64,000 nucleotides of DNA from the NCBI GenBank assembly GCA_002070415.1, contig MWDF01000001.1:117983-181982 (forward strand). The letters are read 5' to 3'. The position numbers were made by a program, and so were the translations under genes. Under the pieces are notes generated by a model that was given only the letters and a program-made list of their open reading frames with translations, was not told the DNA's origin and ran no database searches. Source of the DNA: Firmicutes bacterium ADurb.Bin153 (GTDB lineage: Bacteria > Bacillota > DTU025 > MWDF01). This document shows, one piece after another, positions 17,007 through 27,201 of this stretch (position 1 is its first letter; every line of letters starts with the position of its first letter).

Positions 17007-17192
17007 CTAGTACTGCGGGATGACTATCCAGCAGATTATGTAGGCGAGCAGACCGAATCCCGCCCCGAGTATGAGCAGGGCCCAGACGATCCTCACTATC
17101 GTGGGGTCGATGTCAAGGTAGTTCGCAAGACCCGCGCAGACCCCTCCGATCATCTTGTTCCTCGTATCCCTCGTAAGTCTCCTTACCGCCAT
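17007..17192 (-). CDS. PspC-domain small membrane protein (copy 2)
   Basis: 61 residues starting at ATG 17192 with GGAGGT eight bases upstream; an open extension upstream has no support. The sequence MAVRRLTRDTRNKMIGGVCA, then GLANYLDIDPTIVRIVWALL and CWIVIPQY, repeats the pattern of the neighbouring PspC gene. Such proteins are sometimes encoded with DUF4097 proteins (Bacillus yvlB-yvlC), and a DUF4097 gene is present about 1 kb upstream here, beyond a terminator. Confidence 0.88.
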   Translation of the reverse strand: MAVRRLTRDTRNKMIGGVCAGLANYLDIDPTIVRIVWALLILGAGFGLLAYIICWIVIPQY

Positions 17193-17285
17193 CTTCTGAC
17201 TACCTCCAATGCGAAATAATGATCGCTGTTCATCGCCGCGGGTCCCCTTGCGCCGCCTTACGGGGCCGGGGCCTTCCAAGGCTGG

Positions 17286-17855
17286 TCAATCGCCCGGAAG
17301 GGCGAGCACCTTCCTCACCCTGGTCTCGAAGAATCTGATCGAATGGGCCGGCCTCAGCACGAGGGCCGTGTCCGATCCCCTGCCGGTGCCTCCAATGGAT
17401 ATAACGTCGAAGCCGAACGGAACGAGCCCGGAATCCAGGGCCATCACGGCGATTTCCACCGCGACCTTGGTCCCCTGGCCGAAGAGCTTGAGCGCGTTGG
17501 CCACCGTACCCAGCGGATACTGGCCCTTCCAGGTGTTCATCATGGACCTTTCGACGCCTCCGAAAAGGTGCGTCGCCGTGAGCACCGAAACGCCCTCGCC
17601 GGCCAGCCTGTCCCTCATGCCCGCCGGCATCTCGTCCACGCCGTCGCCTGCGAATCCCACCTGGTGGCTAACGCAGACGATCTTAGGCCCTCCCGCTCCG
17701 GGGAACTCCGCCTTTACGGCATCGAGCAGCACGATAGCGCTCGCGCCGGTGTTCGAGGCCAAGACGATGTGCCTTATCCCGGAGCTTACCGCCTCTTTTA
17801 CGGCTATTTCCGCGATCCTTCTCGTCGCCTCATCCCTCGCCTCGAAGACCGCCAT
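17286..17855 (-). CDS. Stand-alone pyruvate kinase C-terminal (alpha/beta) domain protein
   Basis: 189 residues starting at ATG 17855, six bases after GGGAGGTG. The start MAVFEARDEATRRIAEIAVK, then HIVLASNTGASAIVLLDAV, resembles the allosteric C-terminal domain of pyruvate kinase, without the catalytic barrel. The end, FDVISIGGTGRGSDTALVLR with PAHS, looks like a ligand-binding loop. Proteins of this kind are conserved hypotheticals in bacteria and archaea with no known role. Its nearness to mgsA may hint at triose metabolism, but that is only inference. Confidence 0.75.
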   Translation of the reverse strand: MAVFEARDEATRRIAEIAVKEAVSSGIRHIVLASNTGASAIVLLDAVKAEFPGAGGPKIVCVSHQVGFAGDGVDEMPAGMRDRLAGEGVSVLTATHLFGGVERSMMNTWKGQYPLGTVANALKLFGQGTKVAVEIAVMALDSGLVPFGFDVISIGGTGRGSDTALVLRPAHSIRFFETRVRKVLALPGD

Positions 17856-17953
17856 CCGGCCCACCTCCCGCAAAGTGCATACCGAAACAATTTATATTCT
17901 ACCTTAAATTGGGCTTCGTCTTCCATAATGCCGAGCCAGTATGCCCTAATTAA

Positions 17954-17984
17954 CGAGGACCGGGCCCATTGTTCCCGGTCCTCG
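17954..17984 (-). terminator. Rho-independent terminator after the DUF4097 gene
   Basis: A perfect 11-bp stem (CGAGGACCGGG with CCCGGTCCTCG) closes a 9-base loop, 40 bases after the DUF4097 stop codon. On the minus strand it is followed by GTTAATTAG, a poor T-run. On the plus strand it is followed by GCTTTATTC. It separates the DUF4097 operon from the pyruvate-kinase-domain gene. Confidence 0.65.
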
Positions 17985-18023
17985 CTTTATTCAAAGAGCC
18001 GTGTCCCTTTGCGGTCTTTGAAA

Positions 18024-19199
18024 TCAGCCCTCGGTTATTATGACGGACCCGTTCCTGGTCTCCATCTCGATGTCCGCCCTCTCCTCGGCGCCCTGGTAGG
18101 CCCTGCTCCTCCACAGTCCCGTCTTGTGCATGGACTGCGACAGGGGCTCCGTTATGGTGTCGAAGCCTTCCATGCTCTCCATCCTGACGGAACCGTGCCT
18201 GCTGGACGCCTGGACTTGCATCGGCACCGACTTGTCCTTGTCGATCGCCACCTTGATCGTGCCGTTGCTGCTCGCAAGCTTCATGTTGCCGCCGAGTACC
18301 ACGAGCATGCCCCTTATGCTGCCGTTTACCGTGTTGGCGGAAACGTCGCGGAACTCGCCTGTCATCCTTATGCCGCCGTTTACCGTCTGGGCGTCAATGT
18401 TGTCGAATTTGCAGTCCTCCAGGACCACGCTCCCGTTCACCGTCTTGAAGGCGGTCGTCTTGGCGGATATCTCATTGCACCTTACCGAGCCGTTGACCGA
18501 CCGTGCCTGTATGTCGTAGGAGAGGTTCTTGGGAAGGAGCACCTCGACGCCCGACACGTAGGAGTCCTTGGTGTCTATGGACCTCACCCTCAGCCCCTTC
18601 TGGGGGTCGAAGAACACCTCTATGTGCTCGGATGCCACTTTCTGCAGGTTCTCGCACGAGCCGTTCTTCACCACCACCTTGGATATCACGCGGATGTCCG
18701 TGTCGTCCTCGTTCGCCACGAACCTGACGGTCCCGTTCGTAATCGCCACGCTCACGGGCAGGCGGTCCGTCACCTCGGTGGTGCACATCCTGAACTTGGG
18801 CGTTGCGCAAGTGCCCCCTATCTCGGAAAGCCCCAGCGATTTGAGCAGCTCGGCGAGGTTGGACTTCTTGCCGTCCTTGGTTATCGAGATACCCTCGAGG
18901 GCCTTTTGCACCCTCTCCGGTATGTCGGAAACGAGCTCTTCTATCTCCCCGGCCATGTCGTTGATCCTGACTTCCAGATCGGGGCCTATGTCTATGCCCT
19001 TCTTCGGCCTCTTCTCCCTTTCGGGCCTGTCCGGCTTCCCCTCGCCGGGCCCTTCGGCGGCCCGTTCGGCTCCCGCAAAAGACTCCTCCTGCTTCTCGTA
19101 TGCGTCCTGCTCGAGGGCCTCCAGCAGCTCATCGGCCTCATCGGGCGTGATCTTGCCCTCCGCTAGGAGGTTAAGGATAAGCTTCCTCTCCTCTGACAT
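18024..19199 (-). CDS. DUF4097 family protein with N-terminal SHOCT-like domain (YvlB-like)
   Basis: 391 residues. The N-terminus MSEERKLILNLLAEGKITPD.EADELLEALE is the SHOCT-like helical pair found in YvlB-type proteins. A charged, Glu/Lys/Pro-rich linker follows, and from about residue 130 to the end there are repeated short beta-strands with NGSV/NGTV motifs typical of DUF4097 (a beta-helix-like, adhesin-type fold). There is no signal peptide, so it is probably cytoplasmic or membrane-peripheral. Its cotranscription with a DUF2089 gene is a known pairing. Related proteins respond to envelope stress in Bacillota; the role here is inferred. Confidence 0.8.
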   Translation of the reverse strand: MSEERKLILNLLAEGKITPDEADELLEALEQDAYEKQEESFAGAERAAEGPGEGKPDRPEREKRPKKGIDIGPDLEVRINDMAGEIEELVSDIPERVQKALEGISITKDGKKSNLAELLKSLGLSEIGGTCATPKFRMCTTEVTDRLPVSVAITNGTVRFVANEDDTDIRVISKVVVKNGSCENLQKVASEHIEVFFDPQKGLRVRSIDTKDSYVSGVEVLLPKNLSYDIQARSVNGSVRCNEISAKTTAFKTVNGSVVLEDCKFDNIDAQTVNGGIRMTGEFRDVSANTVNGSIRGMLVVLGGNMKLASSNGTIKVAIDKDKSVPMQVQASSRHGSVRMESMEGFDTITEPLSQSMHKTGLWRSRAYQGAEERADIEMETRNGSVIITEG

Positions 19200-19215
19200 T
19201 CCGATTCCTCCCGAA

Positions 19216-19605
19216 TTATCTCAGTTTGAGCCTCTTTATGGCCTCCTCGGCCGATATCTCGCCCTTCCTAAGGGATTCGAGCACTTCCTTCTTCTTGGCC
19301 GCGTCTGCTTCCTTGCGCGGCGCTGGTTCCTGGTCCACGCTGTAGCCCAGGGCCACTATGGTCTGGTCGAGCCTGGATCTGACCGCGGGATAGGATATGC
19401 CCATCTCCTTCTCCACGTCCTTTATGTTTCCCCTGTTCTTGATGAACACCTCGGCAAATACCTTCAGCTCGGGGGGAAGCTGGCAGAATTTGCATACGGT
19501 GAAGTGCCCTTCTATGTTGGTGCTGCACGAAGTACACGACAGTCTCGTGATCTCCAGCTGGCCCCCGCAGATAGGGCACTTTCCGATCGCCTCTCTCGCC
19601 GCCAT
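19216..19605 (-). CDS. DUF2089 family zinc-ribbon / HTH-like regulator
   Basis: 129 residues. Two CxxC pairs (KCPICGG and SCTSCS) form a zinc ribbon, a third pair (CKFC) follows, and then comes a region with helix-turn-helix character: FIKNRGNIKDVEKEMGISYP, then AVRSRLDQTI. The C-terminus RKGEISAEEAIKRLKL resembles the SHOCT-like segment of the DUF4097 partner, suggesting a shared interaction. DUF2089 proteins are presumed regulators. It may control its own operon through the dyads near 19870-19910, which is a hypothesis. Confidence 0.82.
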   Translation of the reverse strand: MAAREAIGKCPICGGQLEITRLSCTSCSTNIEGHFTVCKFCQLPPELKVFAEVFIKNRGNIKDVEKEMGISYPAVRSRLDQTIVALGYSVDQEPAPRKEADAAKKKEVLESLRKGEISAEEAIKRLKLR

Positions 19606-19618
19606 GCGATCACCTTCC

Positions 19619-19822
19619 TTACAGGACCATCTCGATGACCGCCTCGTCCGCTACCGAAGTCCTGATCAATGAGATCAGCTTCCTGTCGGCTCCCCTTCTC
19701 AGTTCCTCTTCGCGGGCGTCCCACACTTCCCTGTGAAAGGCATCCCTCATGCACTTGCCGCTCTCGCACGAGGCATTCTTGCGCATCAACGAAACATCTC
19801 TAAGGTCCCACATGAACATCAT
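19619..19822 (-). CDS. Small unrecognised protein, first gene of the DUF2089-DUF4097 operon
   Basis: 67 residues if started at ATG 19822 (MMFMWDLRDVSLMRKNASCE...), preceded by GGGGGTGG. An ATG at 19852 would coincide with the expected transcription start and is less likely. The protein is charged, with a CESGKC motif near residue 19 and a helical, Glu/Arg-rich centre. It lies 13 bases before the DUF2089 gene and downstream of a consensus promoter. I recognise no family; it may be a small regulator or partner. Confidence 0.5.
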   Translation of the reverse strand: MMFMWDLRDVSLMRKNASCESGKCMRDAFHREVWDAREEELRRGADRKLISLIRTSVADEAVIEMVL

Positions 19823-19857
19823 ACCCACCCCCATCGGAAATTGCATCTTCAATTCGG

Positions 19858-19886
19858 ATTATAGATATGGGTGTTGATGTTGTCAA
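19858..19886 (-). promoter_or_regulatory. Consensus sigma-70 promoter of the DUF2089-DUF4097 operon
   Basis: Read on the minus strand, TTGACA (19881-19886) and TATAAT (19858-19863) both match the consensus exactly and are separated by the optimal 17 bases. Transcription would start near 19851, just ahead of the small gene ending at 19619. Such a strong promoter for a stress-type operon implies repression under normal conditions. Confidence 0.85.
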
Positions 19887-19910
19887 TACCTATATTAATA
19901 AAATTAATAT
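19870..19910 (-). promoter_or_regulatory. Two dyads overlapping the -35 box (candidate operators)
   Basis: The first dyad, 19870-19890, reads GGTATTGA-CAACA-TCAACACC on the minus strand (7 of 8 positions paired) and covers the -35 hexamer. The second, 19892-19910, is a perfect ATATTAAT-TTT-ATTAATAT just upstream, where an UP element or activator site would lie. Their placement suggests binding sites for a dimeric regulator, possibly the operon's own DUF2089 protein. Confidence 0.5.
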
Positions 19911-19915
19911 CATAA

Positions 19916-20515
19916 TTAAATATCTTGTTCCCGCCCAGCTAGGGCGGCCTTCATGTCCAGCCCCCCGCCGAAGCCGGTGAACCTGCCGCCGGCCCCGTAG
20001 ACCCTGTGGCAGGGCACGACGATGAGAAGGGGGTTGCTCGCCATGGCCGATCCCACGGCCCTTGCGGCCCCCGGGCTTCCCGCCGCTTCGGCCATATGGC
20101 CGTAGGTGATGTATCGCCCCTCCGGCACGTACCTCAGGAGCTTGAGCACCTTCCGGGTGAACCCTTCGCCCAGCGCCTCGTCGTCGACCGGAAGCGCCCT
20201 CACCCTGTCCCACGCCGAAGCGTCCCCCGTAAGTACTGCAGCGACCGCGTCCGCGGCGTCGAGGGCCGTCCTTTCCGCCCCAGCCGTCGCCGGCTTCTCG
20301 TTCACGCCGCCCTTTGCGGCAAGCATCTCCAGCTCGTCTGCGGACATCTCCCTTATGGATATGCCCTTTCCGGCGACAGTGGCGTTTTGTCCGGGCCCCT
20401 CCTTGGAAGAATGGTCGAAACCCTCAAGGGTCACCATCCTGAGCCCCCTGTCCGAGCTTTCCACCACCAGGGTCCCGAAGCCTTCGACCTTGCGCCTTAC
20501 GGTATGTGTCCCCAT
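19916..20515 (-). CDS. ogt: Methylated-DNA--protein-cysteine methyltransferase
   Basis: 199 residues. It repairs O6-methylguanine by suicidal alkyl transfer to the cysteine of IVVPCHRVYGAGG. The RYITYGHMAEAAGSPGAARA helix-turn-helix region and AMASNPL precede it. The N-terminal half is the variable domain. It starts at ATG 20515, one base after uvrC ends, so it is the last gene of the uvrB-uvrA-uvrC-ogt repair operon. Confidence 0.94.
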   Translation of the reverse strand: MGTHTVRRKVEGFGTLVVESSDRGLRMVTLEGFDHSSKEGPGQNATVAGKGISIREMSADELEMLAAKGGVNEKPATAGAERTALDAADAVAAVLTGDASAWDRVRALPVDDEALGEGFTRKVLKLLRYVPEGRYITYGHMAEAAGSPGAARAVGSAMASNPLLIVVPCHRVYGAGGRFTGFGGGLDMKAALAGREQDI

Positions 20516-22371
20516 CAGACATCCCCTCCCTTGCCCTCGTTAAGGTACGACCAGACGGCCCCGGCGGACCTTGCGTCCATGCCCTTTACCTTCCTTATGC
20601 TGTCCCGGTCAGCCTTCGCCAGCTCATCGAGCGAGCCGAACTCCTTCATCAGTGCCGCCAGGCGGGCCTTCCCGATGCCCGGAAGCCCGGTGAGCTCGGA
20701 CTTGATCCCCTTCTTGCCCCTTATGCTCTTGTGATACGTTATCGCGAACCTGTGTGCCTCGTCCCTCACCCTCTGCAGCAGGTGCAGGGCGAAGCTGTCC
20801 TTGGGAAGCCTTATGGGATCGGGCCGTGCTGGCAAGAAGATCTCCTCCTCCTGCTTAGCGAGGCCTGCGGCCGGAAGGTCGTAGCCGTGGGCGCGCATCG
20901 CGTCTACCGCCGCGTTGAGCTGCCCTTTGCCGCCGTCGATCAGCAGCAATCCCGGCAGTTTTAAAAACTTCGGGTCGTCCTCGGCCGCCTTCCTGAAGCG
21001 CCTTCCCACCGCTTCTGCCATGGAAGCGAAATCGTCGGCGCCTTCCACCGTCCTTATCCTGAACCTGCGGTATTCCTTCTTCGCCGGGACGCCGCCTTCG
21101 AAGACGACCATCGATGCGACCGTGTCGGTCCCTTGTATGTTGGATATGTCGAAGCACTCTATGCGGTACGGGGGCGACGGCAGGGATAATGCGTCCGCCA
21201 GGGCCTGCACGGCGCCCTCGGTCCTTGCGCGCGACCTTTCCTCCTCGGCGAGTCTTAGCCTTAGCATCTCCTCAGCGTTCTCGGCGGCCATGCCTACTAT
21301 GTCGCGCTTTATCCCCCTCTTGGGGACCGTCACCCTGACCTTGCCGCCCCTGCTCGAAGAAAGCCCGGCCTCAAGCTCCGAAACGTCGTCCGGCTCCGCG
21401 GGGAGCGAGATCACGGGTGGTACCATGGTGGAGGAGATGTAGTACTGTTTGACGAAGGCCGACAGCGCCTCGCCGTCCGTAGCGTCCGCGGCGCCTTCGA
21501 GGAAGAAGTGGGCCTTGCCGATCACCCTGCCGTCCCTTACCGTGATGACCGCAACGCACGTATCGGCTAGGTTCCTCGCGATGCCGAGCGCGTCGGCATC
21601 GTCGCCTGGCGCCATCACTATCTTCTGCAGCGCGCCCACGAGCTCTACGGACCTGATCCTGTCCCTTAGGATCGCCGCCTTCTCGAACAGCATGTCCTCG
21701 GAAGCCTTCCTCATCTGGGCGCCGAGCTCCTTGAGCAACCGGTCGACCCTTCCTTCAAGGAGCATCATCGCCTGGTCCGCTATCGCCCTGTAATCCTCCT
21801 GCGAGACGTACCCCGCGCACGGGGCGAGGCACCTGCCGAGCTGGTAGTTGAGGCACGGCCTTTTGGCAGAACCCGGCTTGATCTCGCCTTCGCACTGCCT
21901 TAAGGGGAACATGTGCTTTATCAGGCGCATGACCTCGCGCATTGCGGACGCCTGGGCGAACGGGCCGTAGTAGCGCGCCTTGTCCTGTTCCCTCTTCCTG
22001 GTGACGGTGAACTTCGGGAAAGGCTCGTCCACGCTCACCTTTATGTAAGGGTAGGTCTTGTCGTCCTTCAGAAGTATGTTGTACTTTGGCTTGTGCTCCT
22101 TGATGAGGTTGTTCTCCAGGAGGAGCGCTTCGACTTCGGTGGATGTGACTATGTAGTCGAAGTCATAGATCCTGGACACCAGCACCTCGGTCTTGGGGTG
22201 CTGGTGCCCCGCGGTCTTGAAGTAGGACCTTACGCGGTTTCTGAGCCTTACGGCCTTTCCGACGTAGATGATCCTTTCGGACTTGTCCTTCATGATGTAC
22301 ACGCCGGGCTTCTGTGGCAGCCCGTCAAGCTTCTTCTTCAGGGCCTCGGCGGAAATCTCCATCTCATTCAC
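20515..22371 (-). CDS. uvrC: Excinuclease ABC subunit C
   Basis: 618 residues. The N-terminal GIY-YIG nuclease reads [20 protein letters not shown] near residue 20. A Cys cluster ([20 protein letters not shown] followed by RCLAPC) comes next, then the UvrB-binding UVR motif, the RNase H-like C-terminal nuclease ([30 protein letters not shown]) and a terminal helix-hairpin-helix. The start is GTG 22371, overlapping uvrA's stop region; ATG 22362 is an alternative. It incises DNA on both sides of a lesion with UvrB. Confidence 0.98.
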   Translation of the reverse strand: MNEMEISAEALKKKLDGLPQKPGVYIMKDKSERIIYVGKAVRLRNRVRSYFKTAGHQHPKTEVLVSRIYDFDYIVTSTEVEALLLENNLIKEHKPKYNILLKDDKTYPYIKVSVDEPFPKFTVTRKREQDKARYYGPFAQASAMREVMRLIKHMFPLRQCEGEIKPGSAKRPCLNYQLGRCLAPCAGYVSQEDYRAIADQAMMLLEGRVDRLLKELGAQMRKASEDMLFEKAAILRDRIRSVELVGALQKIVMAPGDDADALGIARNLADTCVAVITVRDGRVIGKAHFFLEGAADATDGEALSAFVKQYYISSTMVPPVISLPAEPDDVSELEAGLSSSRGGKVRVTVPKRGIKRDIVGMAAENAEEMLRLRLAEEERSRARTEGAVQALADALSLPSPPYRIECFDISNIQGTDTVASMVVFEGGVPAKKEYRRFRIRTVEGADDFASMAEAVGRRFRKAAEDDPKFLKLPGLLLIDGGKGQLNAAVDAMRAHGYDLPAAGLAKQEEEIFLPARPDPIRLPKDSFALHLLQRVRDEAHRFAITYHKSIRGKKGIKSELTGLPGIGKARLAALMKEFGSLDELAKADRDSIRKVKGMDARSAGAVWSYLNEGKGGDV

Positions 22372-25204
22372 TCGCCGGCGTCACGCCGGCCATCTCCCTG
22401 AGGTAGCGCCCCGTGTACGAATCCTTGGCGGCCGCCACATGCTCGGGCGTGCCAGTCGCGACTATGAGCCCGCCCTTCTCCCCGCCCTCGGGGCCCAGGT
22501 CTATTATCCAGTCGGCGGTCTTGATCACGTCCAGGTTGTGCTCGATCACAAGGACGCTGTTGCCCGCGTCCACGAGCCTCTGCAGGACCTGCAGCAGCTT
22601 GTCTGTGTCGGCGAAATGAAGCCCCGTCGTGGGCTCGTCCAGCAGGTACAGAGTCTTGCCGGTGGCCCTTTTCGAAAGCTCGGTGGCGAGCTTCACCCTC
22701 TGTGCCTCACCTCCGGAGAGCGTGGTCGCCGGCTGGCCGAGCGCCATGTAGCCCAGGCCCACGTCGACCAGGGTGTCTAGCCTCCTGGCTATGGAGGGGA
22801 TGTTCCTGAAGAACTCCGCTCCCTCCTCTATGCTCATGTCCAAGACGTCAGCGATGCTCTTGCCCTTGTAGAGGATCTCCAGCGTCTCCCTGTTGTAGCG
22901 CCTGCCGCCGCACTGCTCGCAGGGGACGTAGACGTCCGGCAGGAAGTGCATCTCGATCTTTATGATGCCGTCGCCCTTGCAGGCCTCGCACCTTCCGCCC
23001 TTTATGTTGAAGCTGAACCTGCCGGCCTTGTAGCCCCTGGCCCTCGCTTCGGGAACGGCCATGAACAGGCTCCTTATGTCGTTGAAGAGGCCCGTGTACG
23101 TCGCGGGGTTGGACCTGGGGGTCCTTCCTATCGGCGACTGGTCGATGTTAATCACCTTGTCTATGTGCTCAAGGCCCACTATCCTCTCGTGCGAGCCGGG
23201 CTTTTCGGCCGATCCGTATATGTGCCTTGAGAGCGCCCTGTAGAGTATCTCGTTTATCAGGGTGCTCTTGCCCGAGCCGGAGACCCCCGTGACGCACACG
23301 AAGGTGCCCAGCGGGATGTCCGCGTCTATCCTCTTGAGGTTGTGCTCGGTGGCGCCCCTTACTCCCAGCCACTTGCCGTTGGGCTCCCTCCTTGCGGACG
23401 GGATGCCTATCTTCCTCCTGCCGGAGAGGAAGTCTCCGGTTATGGAACCGCTCGTGTTGCAGATGTCCTCGAGCCTTCCCTGGGCCACGATGTAGCCGCC
23501 GTGCAGGCCGGCGCCGGGGCCCATGTCTATGATCTCGTCTGCTTCGCGTATCATCTCCTCGTCGTGCTCGACGACGATGACCGTATTGCCGATGTCCCTG
23601 AGCCTTTTCAAAGTCTCTATGAGCCTCCGGTTGTCCCTCTGGTGGAGGCCTATGCTGGGCTCGTCCAGTATGTACAGGACGCCCGTGAGGCCCGAGCCTA
23701 TCTGGGTGGCGAGCCTGATGCGCTGGGCCTCGCCGCCGGAGAGCGTACCCGCCGGCCTGTCGAGCGTGATGTAGTCGAGGCCGACGTTAACCAGGAAGCC
23801 GAGCCTTTCGTTGATCTCCTTTATCAGCCGGCCGGCGATGATCCGCTCCTTTTGTGTAAGCTCCAGGCTCTTCAGGAAGTCGAGTATGCCGCCGATGTTC
23901 CTCGCGGTGAGCTCGACTATGTTGGCGCCGCCGACGGTCACCGCCAGGGCCTCGGGCTTGAGCCTCGCGCCGTTGCATTTGACGCAAGGCTTGAAGCTCT
24001 GATACTTCTCGTACTCCTCCCGGATGTAGTCCGACGTCGTCTCCTTGTACCTGCGCTCCAGGTTGGGCATGACGCCTTCGAACTTCGTCCTCCAGAAGTG
24101 CTTCTCCCCGTAGCTGTCGATGTAGGAGAAGCGGTATAGCTCGTCTCCGGTGCCGTAGAGTATCATGTCCCGCTGCGCTGCGGGTAGCTTTCCCATCGGT
24201 ACGTCCTGGTCTATGCCCTTGGTCTCGGCGACGAGCATGAGCCGCTCCTGGTAGTAGGATGCGATGGTGCCCGTCTTCTGGAACGTGCGCACGGCGCCTT
24301 CCCTTACGGACTTGTCCCAGTCGAAGACGAGGTCGACGTCGAACTCGTGCCTTACGCCGAGTCCTGTGCAATCGGGGCAGGCGCCGAACGGGCTGTTGAA
24401 CGAGAACATCCTCGGCTCTATCTTGCCGAAGGATATCCCGCAGTCGGGGCATGCCATCCTCTCCGAGAACACGAGGTCGGCGGACCCTTCGACGGCGACG
24501 GTAAGGAGGCCGCCGCTCTGCTTCATCGAAGTCTCGACCGAATCGGTGAGCCTCGTCTCTATGCCGGGCTTCACCACGAGACGGTCCACGACTATCTCGA
24601 TCGTGTAGATCTTGTACCTCTCGAGGCTTATCTCCTCGGTAAGCTCATGCACCTCGCCGTTTATCCTCACCCTCTGGAAGCCGGCGCGCTTAGCGTCGTC
24701 CAGCACCTTCCTGTGCTCGCCCTTCTTGCCGACTATGACGGGGGCAAGCACGAGGATCCTGGAGCCTTCAGGAAGGGACATCACGTTGTCCACCATGTTC
24801 TGGACCGTCATCTGCGTTATCACTCGGCCGCACTGCGGGCAGTGCGGGATCCCTATGCGGGCGTAGAGCAGCCTCAGGTAGTCGTAGACTTCAGTTACGG
24901 TGCCCACGGTCGACCTGGGGTTCCTGCTCGTGGTCTTCTGGTCTATCGATATCGCCGGCGACAGACCGTCTATGCTGTCCACGTCGGGCTTGTCCATCTG
25001 GCCGAGGAACTGCCTGGCGTAGGCCGAGAGCGACTCCACGTACCTCCTCTGCCCCTCGGCGTAGATCGTGTCGAAGGCAAGGGACGACTTCCCGGAGCCG
25101 GAAAGGCCCGTTATGACCACCAGCCTGCCCCTTGGTATGACGACGTCTATGTTCTTCAGGTTGTGCTGCCTTGCCCCCCTGATTACTATCGAATCAGCTC
25201 CCAA
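22364..25204 (-). CDS. uvrA: Excinuclease ABC subunit A
   Basis: 946 residues, full length. It has two ABC ATPase modules with Walker A motifs [14 protein letters not shown] near residue 31 and [15 protein letters not shown] near 643, two LSGGEAQR signatures, and CxxC zinc modules (CPDC...CPDC and CEACKGDG...CEQCGG). It recognises lesions and loads UvrB. The start is TTG 25204, overlapping uvrB by 11 bases, with AGGAGG ten bases upstream. Confidence 0.99.
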   Translation of the reverse strand: MGADSIVIRGARQHNLKNIDVVIPRGRLVVITGLSGSGKSSLAFDTIYAEGQRRYVESLSAYARQFLGQMDKPDVDSIDGLSPAISIDQKTTSRNPRSTVGTVTEVYDYLRLLYARIGIPHCPQCGRVITQMTVQNMVDNVMSLPEGSRILVLAPVIVGKKGEHRKVLDDAKRAGFQRVRINGEVHELTEEISLERYKIYTIEIVVDRLVVKPGIETRLTDSVETSMKQSGGLLTVAVEGSADLVFSERMACPDCGISFGKIEPRMFSFNSPFGACPDCTGLGVRHEFDVDLVFDWDKSVREGAVRTFQKTGTIASYYQERLMLVAETKGIDQDVPMGKLPAAQRDMILYGTGDELYRFSYIDSYGEKHFWRTKFEGVMPNLERRYKETTSDYIREEYEKYQSFKPCVKCNGARLKPEALAVTVGGANIVELTARNIGGILDFLKSLELTQKERIIAGRLIKEINERLGFLVNVGLDYITLDRPAGTLSGGEAQRIRLATQIGSGLTGVLYILDEPSIGLHQRDNRRLIETLKRLRDIGNTVIVVEHDEEMIREADEIIDMGPGAGLHGGYIVAQGRLEDICNTSGSITGDFLSGRRKIGIPSARREPNGKWLGVRGATEHNLKRIDADIPLGTFVCVTGVSGSGKSTLINEILYRALSRHIYGSAEKPGSHERIVGLEHIDKVINIDQSPIGRTPRSNPATYTGLFNDIRSLFMAVPEARARGYKAGRFSFNIKGGRCEACKGDGIIKIEMHFLPDVYVPCEQCGGRRYNRETLEILYKGKSIADVLDMSIEEGAEFFRNIPSIARRLDTLVDVGLGYMALGQPATTLSGGEAQRVKLATELSKRATGKTLYLLDEPTTGLHFADTDKLLQVLQRLVDAGNSVLVIEHNLDVIKTADWIIDLGPEGGEKGGLIVATGTPEHVAAAKDSYTGRYLREMAGVTPASE

Positions 25205-27188
25205 GCTCCTCGAGCCTCCTTCTGAGCTCCTTGATGCGGTCCCTCATGCCCGCCGCCTGCTCGAACTCCAGGACCTGGGCCGCTTTTCGCATCTGTTCCG
25301 TAAGCTCCTTTATCTCGTGCGCCATCTCCTCGGGGTCCTCGTACGCCTTCGCCCTCGCATCCAGCGTCTTGACCGAGGCCGCCTCCTGCTCCTTGCGCTC
25401 TTCCATGCCCACCATGTCCCTTACCGACTTCGTCACCGACCTGGGCACTATACCGTACGCCTCGTTGTGCGCGCCCTGTATAGCCCGGCGCCTGTTCGTC
25501 TCCTCGATTGCCCTTGCCATCGAATCGGTCATCCTGTCGGCGTACATGACAACCCTTCCGCCCACGTTCCTCGCCGCCCTGCCTATGGTCTGTATGAGGC
25601 TGGTCGTCGACCTGAGGAAGCCCTCCTTGTCTGCGTCGAGGATCGCGACGAGGCCGACTTCGGGCAGGTCCAGCCCTTCTCTCAGCAGGTTTATGCCCAC
25701 AAGCACGTCGTAGTCGCCCAGCCTGAGGCCCCTGAGGAGCTCGATCCTGTCGAGGGTGTCGACGTCGTAGTGCATGTAGCGCACCTTCACGTCCAGCTCC
25801 GCGAGGTATTCCGTGAGGTCTTCCGCCATCTTCTTCGTAAGCGTGGTTACGAGCACCCTCTGGCTCGCCGCCACGCACTTCCTGATCTCGGAGAGCAGAT
25901 CGTCCACCTGGCCCCTTATGGGCCTTACGAACACCTCGGGGTCCAGCAGGCCGGTCGGCCTGATTATCTGTTCGACGATCCTTGCCGACACGGACTTCTC
26001 ATAGTCGGCCGGCGTGGCCGATACGTAGACGACCTGGTTGATCGCCTTGTTGAACTCCTCGAACCTCAGCGGCCTGTTGTCGTACGCCGAGGGCAGCCTG
26101 AAGCCATAGTCCACGAGGTTCTTCTTCCTTGCCCTGTCGCCGTGCTCCATGCCCCTTATCTGCGGCACGGTCACGTGTGATTCGTCTATGAAGGTCATGA
26201 AGTCCCTCGGGAAGTAGTCCAGCAGCGTCTCGGGGGGCTCTCCCGCCGCCCTGTTGGAAAGGTGCCTGCTGTAGTTCTCGATGCCGCTGCAGTAGCCGAC
26301 CTCGGCCATCATCTCGAGGTCGAACCTGGTCCTCTGCGCGAGCCTCTGCGCTTCGAGCAGCTTGCCCTCGCCGTTCAGCTCGGCGAGCCTTTCGGCCAGC
26401 TCCTGCCCTATATCGCCTATCGCGCGCCTGAGGTTCTCCTCGTTCGTGACGTAGTGCGAGTTCGGGTATACCGCGGTCTGTTCCTTGAAGGCCAGCACCT
26501 CGCCCGTCAGCATGTCGACCTCCATGATCCTGTCCACGGTGTCGCCGAAGAACTCTATCCTTATCGCCCGCTCGCCCCCGGCGTCAACCACGTCCACGAC
26601 GTCCCCCCTGGCCCGGAAGGTGCCGCGCGTAAGCGTCAGGTCGTTCCTGGTGTACTGTATGCTTGACAGCCTCCTTATGAACCAGTCGCGGTCCAGCGTC
26701 ATGCCCTGCTTTATCACTATGGTCTGCTTCATGTACTCCTCTGGCATGCCAAGGCCGTAGATGCAGGACACGGAGGCCACGATTATCACGTCGCGCCGCT
26801 CGACGAGGGACGCCGTAGCCTCGTGCCTCATGCGGTCGATCTCCTCGTTGATGTCGGATTCCTTCTCGATGTACACGTCCTTGCTGGGCACGTACGCCTC
26901 GGGCTGGTAGTAGTCGTAGAAGCTGACGAAGTAGCGCACCGCGTTGTCGGGGAAGAAGTCCCTGAACTCCCCGCACAGCTGCGCTGCGAGCGTCTTGTTG
27001 TGCGCTATGACGAGCGCGGGCCTGTTGATCTTCTCGATGATGTTCGCCATCGTGAAGGTCTTGCCGCTGCCTGTGACTCCGAGGAGCACCTGGGCCCTGT
27101 CGCCTGCGGCTATGCCACGGCAGATCTTGTCGACCGCCTGCTCCTGGTCGCCCTTCATCGTGTACTCCGACCTCAGCTTGAAATCCAT
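25194..27188 (-). CDS. uvrB: Excinuclease ABC subunit B
   Basis: 664 residues from ATG 27188, with AAGGGG as ribosome site; a longer open frame upstream overlaps the SOS box and is not likely used. Helicase motif I is [14 protein letters not shown], the damage-probing beta-hairpin is [20 protein letters not shown], motif VI is [12 protein letters not shown], and the C-terminal UVR motif is near [16 protein letters not shown]. It is the first gene of the repair operon and is probably under LexA control. Confidence 0.99.
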   Translation of the reverse strand: MDFKLRSEYTMKGDQEQAVDKICRGIAAGDRAQVLLGVTGSGKTFTMANIIEKINRPALVIAHNKTLAAQLCGEFRDFFPDNAVRYFVSFYDYYQPEAYVPSKDVYIEKESDINEEIDRMRHEATASLVERRDVIIVASVSCIYGLGMPEEYMKQTIVIKQGMTLDRDWFIRRLSSIQYTRNDLTLTRGTFRARGDVVDVVDAGGERAIRIEFFGDTVDRIMEVDMLTGEVLAFKEQTAVYPNSHYVTNEENLRRAIGDIGQELAERLAELNGEGKLLEAQRLAQRTRFDLEMMAEVGYCSGIENYSRHLSNRAAGEPPETLLDYFPRDFMTFIDESHVTVPQIRGMEHGDRARKKNLVDYGFRLPSAYDNRPLRFEEFNKAINQVVYVSATPADYEKSVSARIVEQIIRPTGLLDPEVFVRPIRGQVDDLLSEIRKCVAASQRVLVTTLTKKMAEDLTEYLAELDVKVRYMHYDVDTLDRIELLRGLRLGDYDVLVGINLLREGLDLPEVGLVAILDADKEGFLRSTTSLIQTIGRAARNVGGRVVMYADRMTDSMARAIEETNRRRAIQGAHNEAYGIVPRSVTKSVRDMVGMEERKEQEAASVKTLDARAKAYEDPEEMAHEIKELTEQMRKAAQVLEFEQAAGMRDRIKELRRRLEELGS

Positions 27189-27201
27189 AGGACACCCCTT
27201 G

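Noticed and set aside
17343..19166. Long plus-strand open frame of about 600 codons, and similar ones opposite guaA, uvrA, prfB and nnr
   Set aside because: They lie antisense to well-supported minus-strand genes, have no recognisable domains, and their low-complexity His/Arg/Leu-rich products are typical of the complementary frame in GC-rich DNA.
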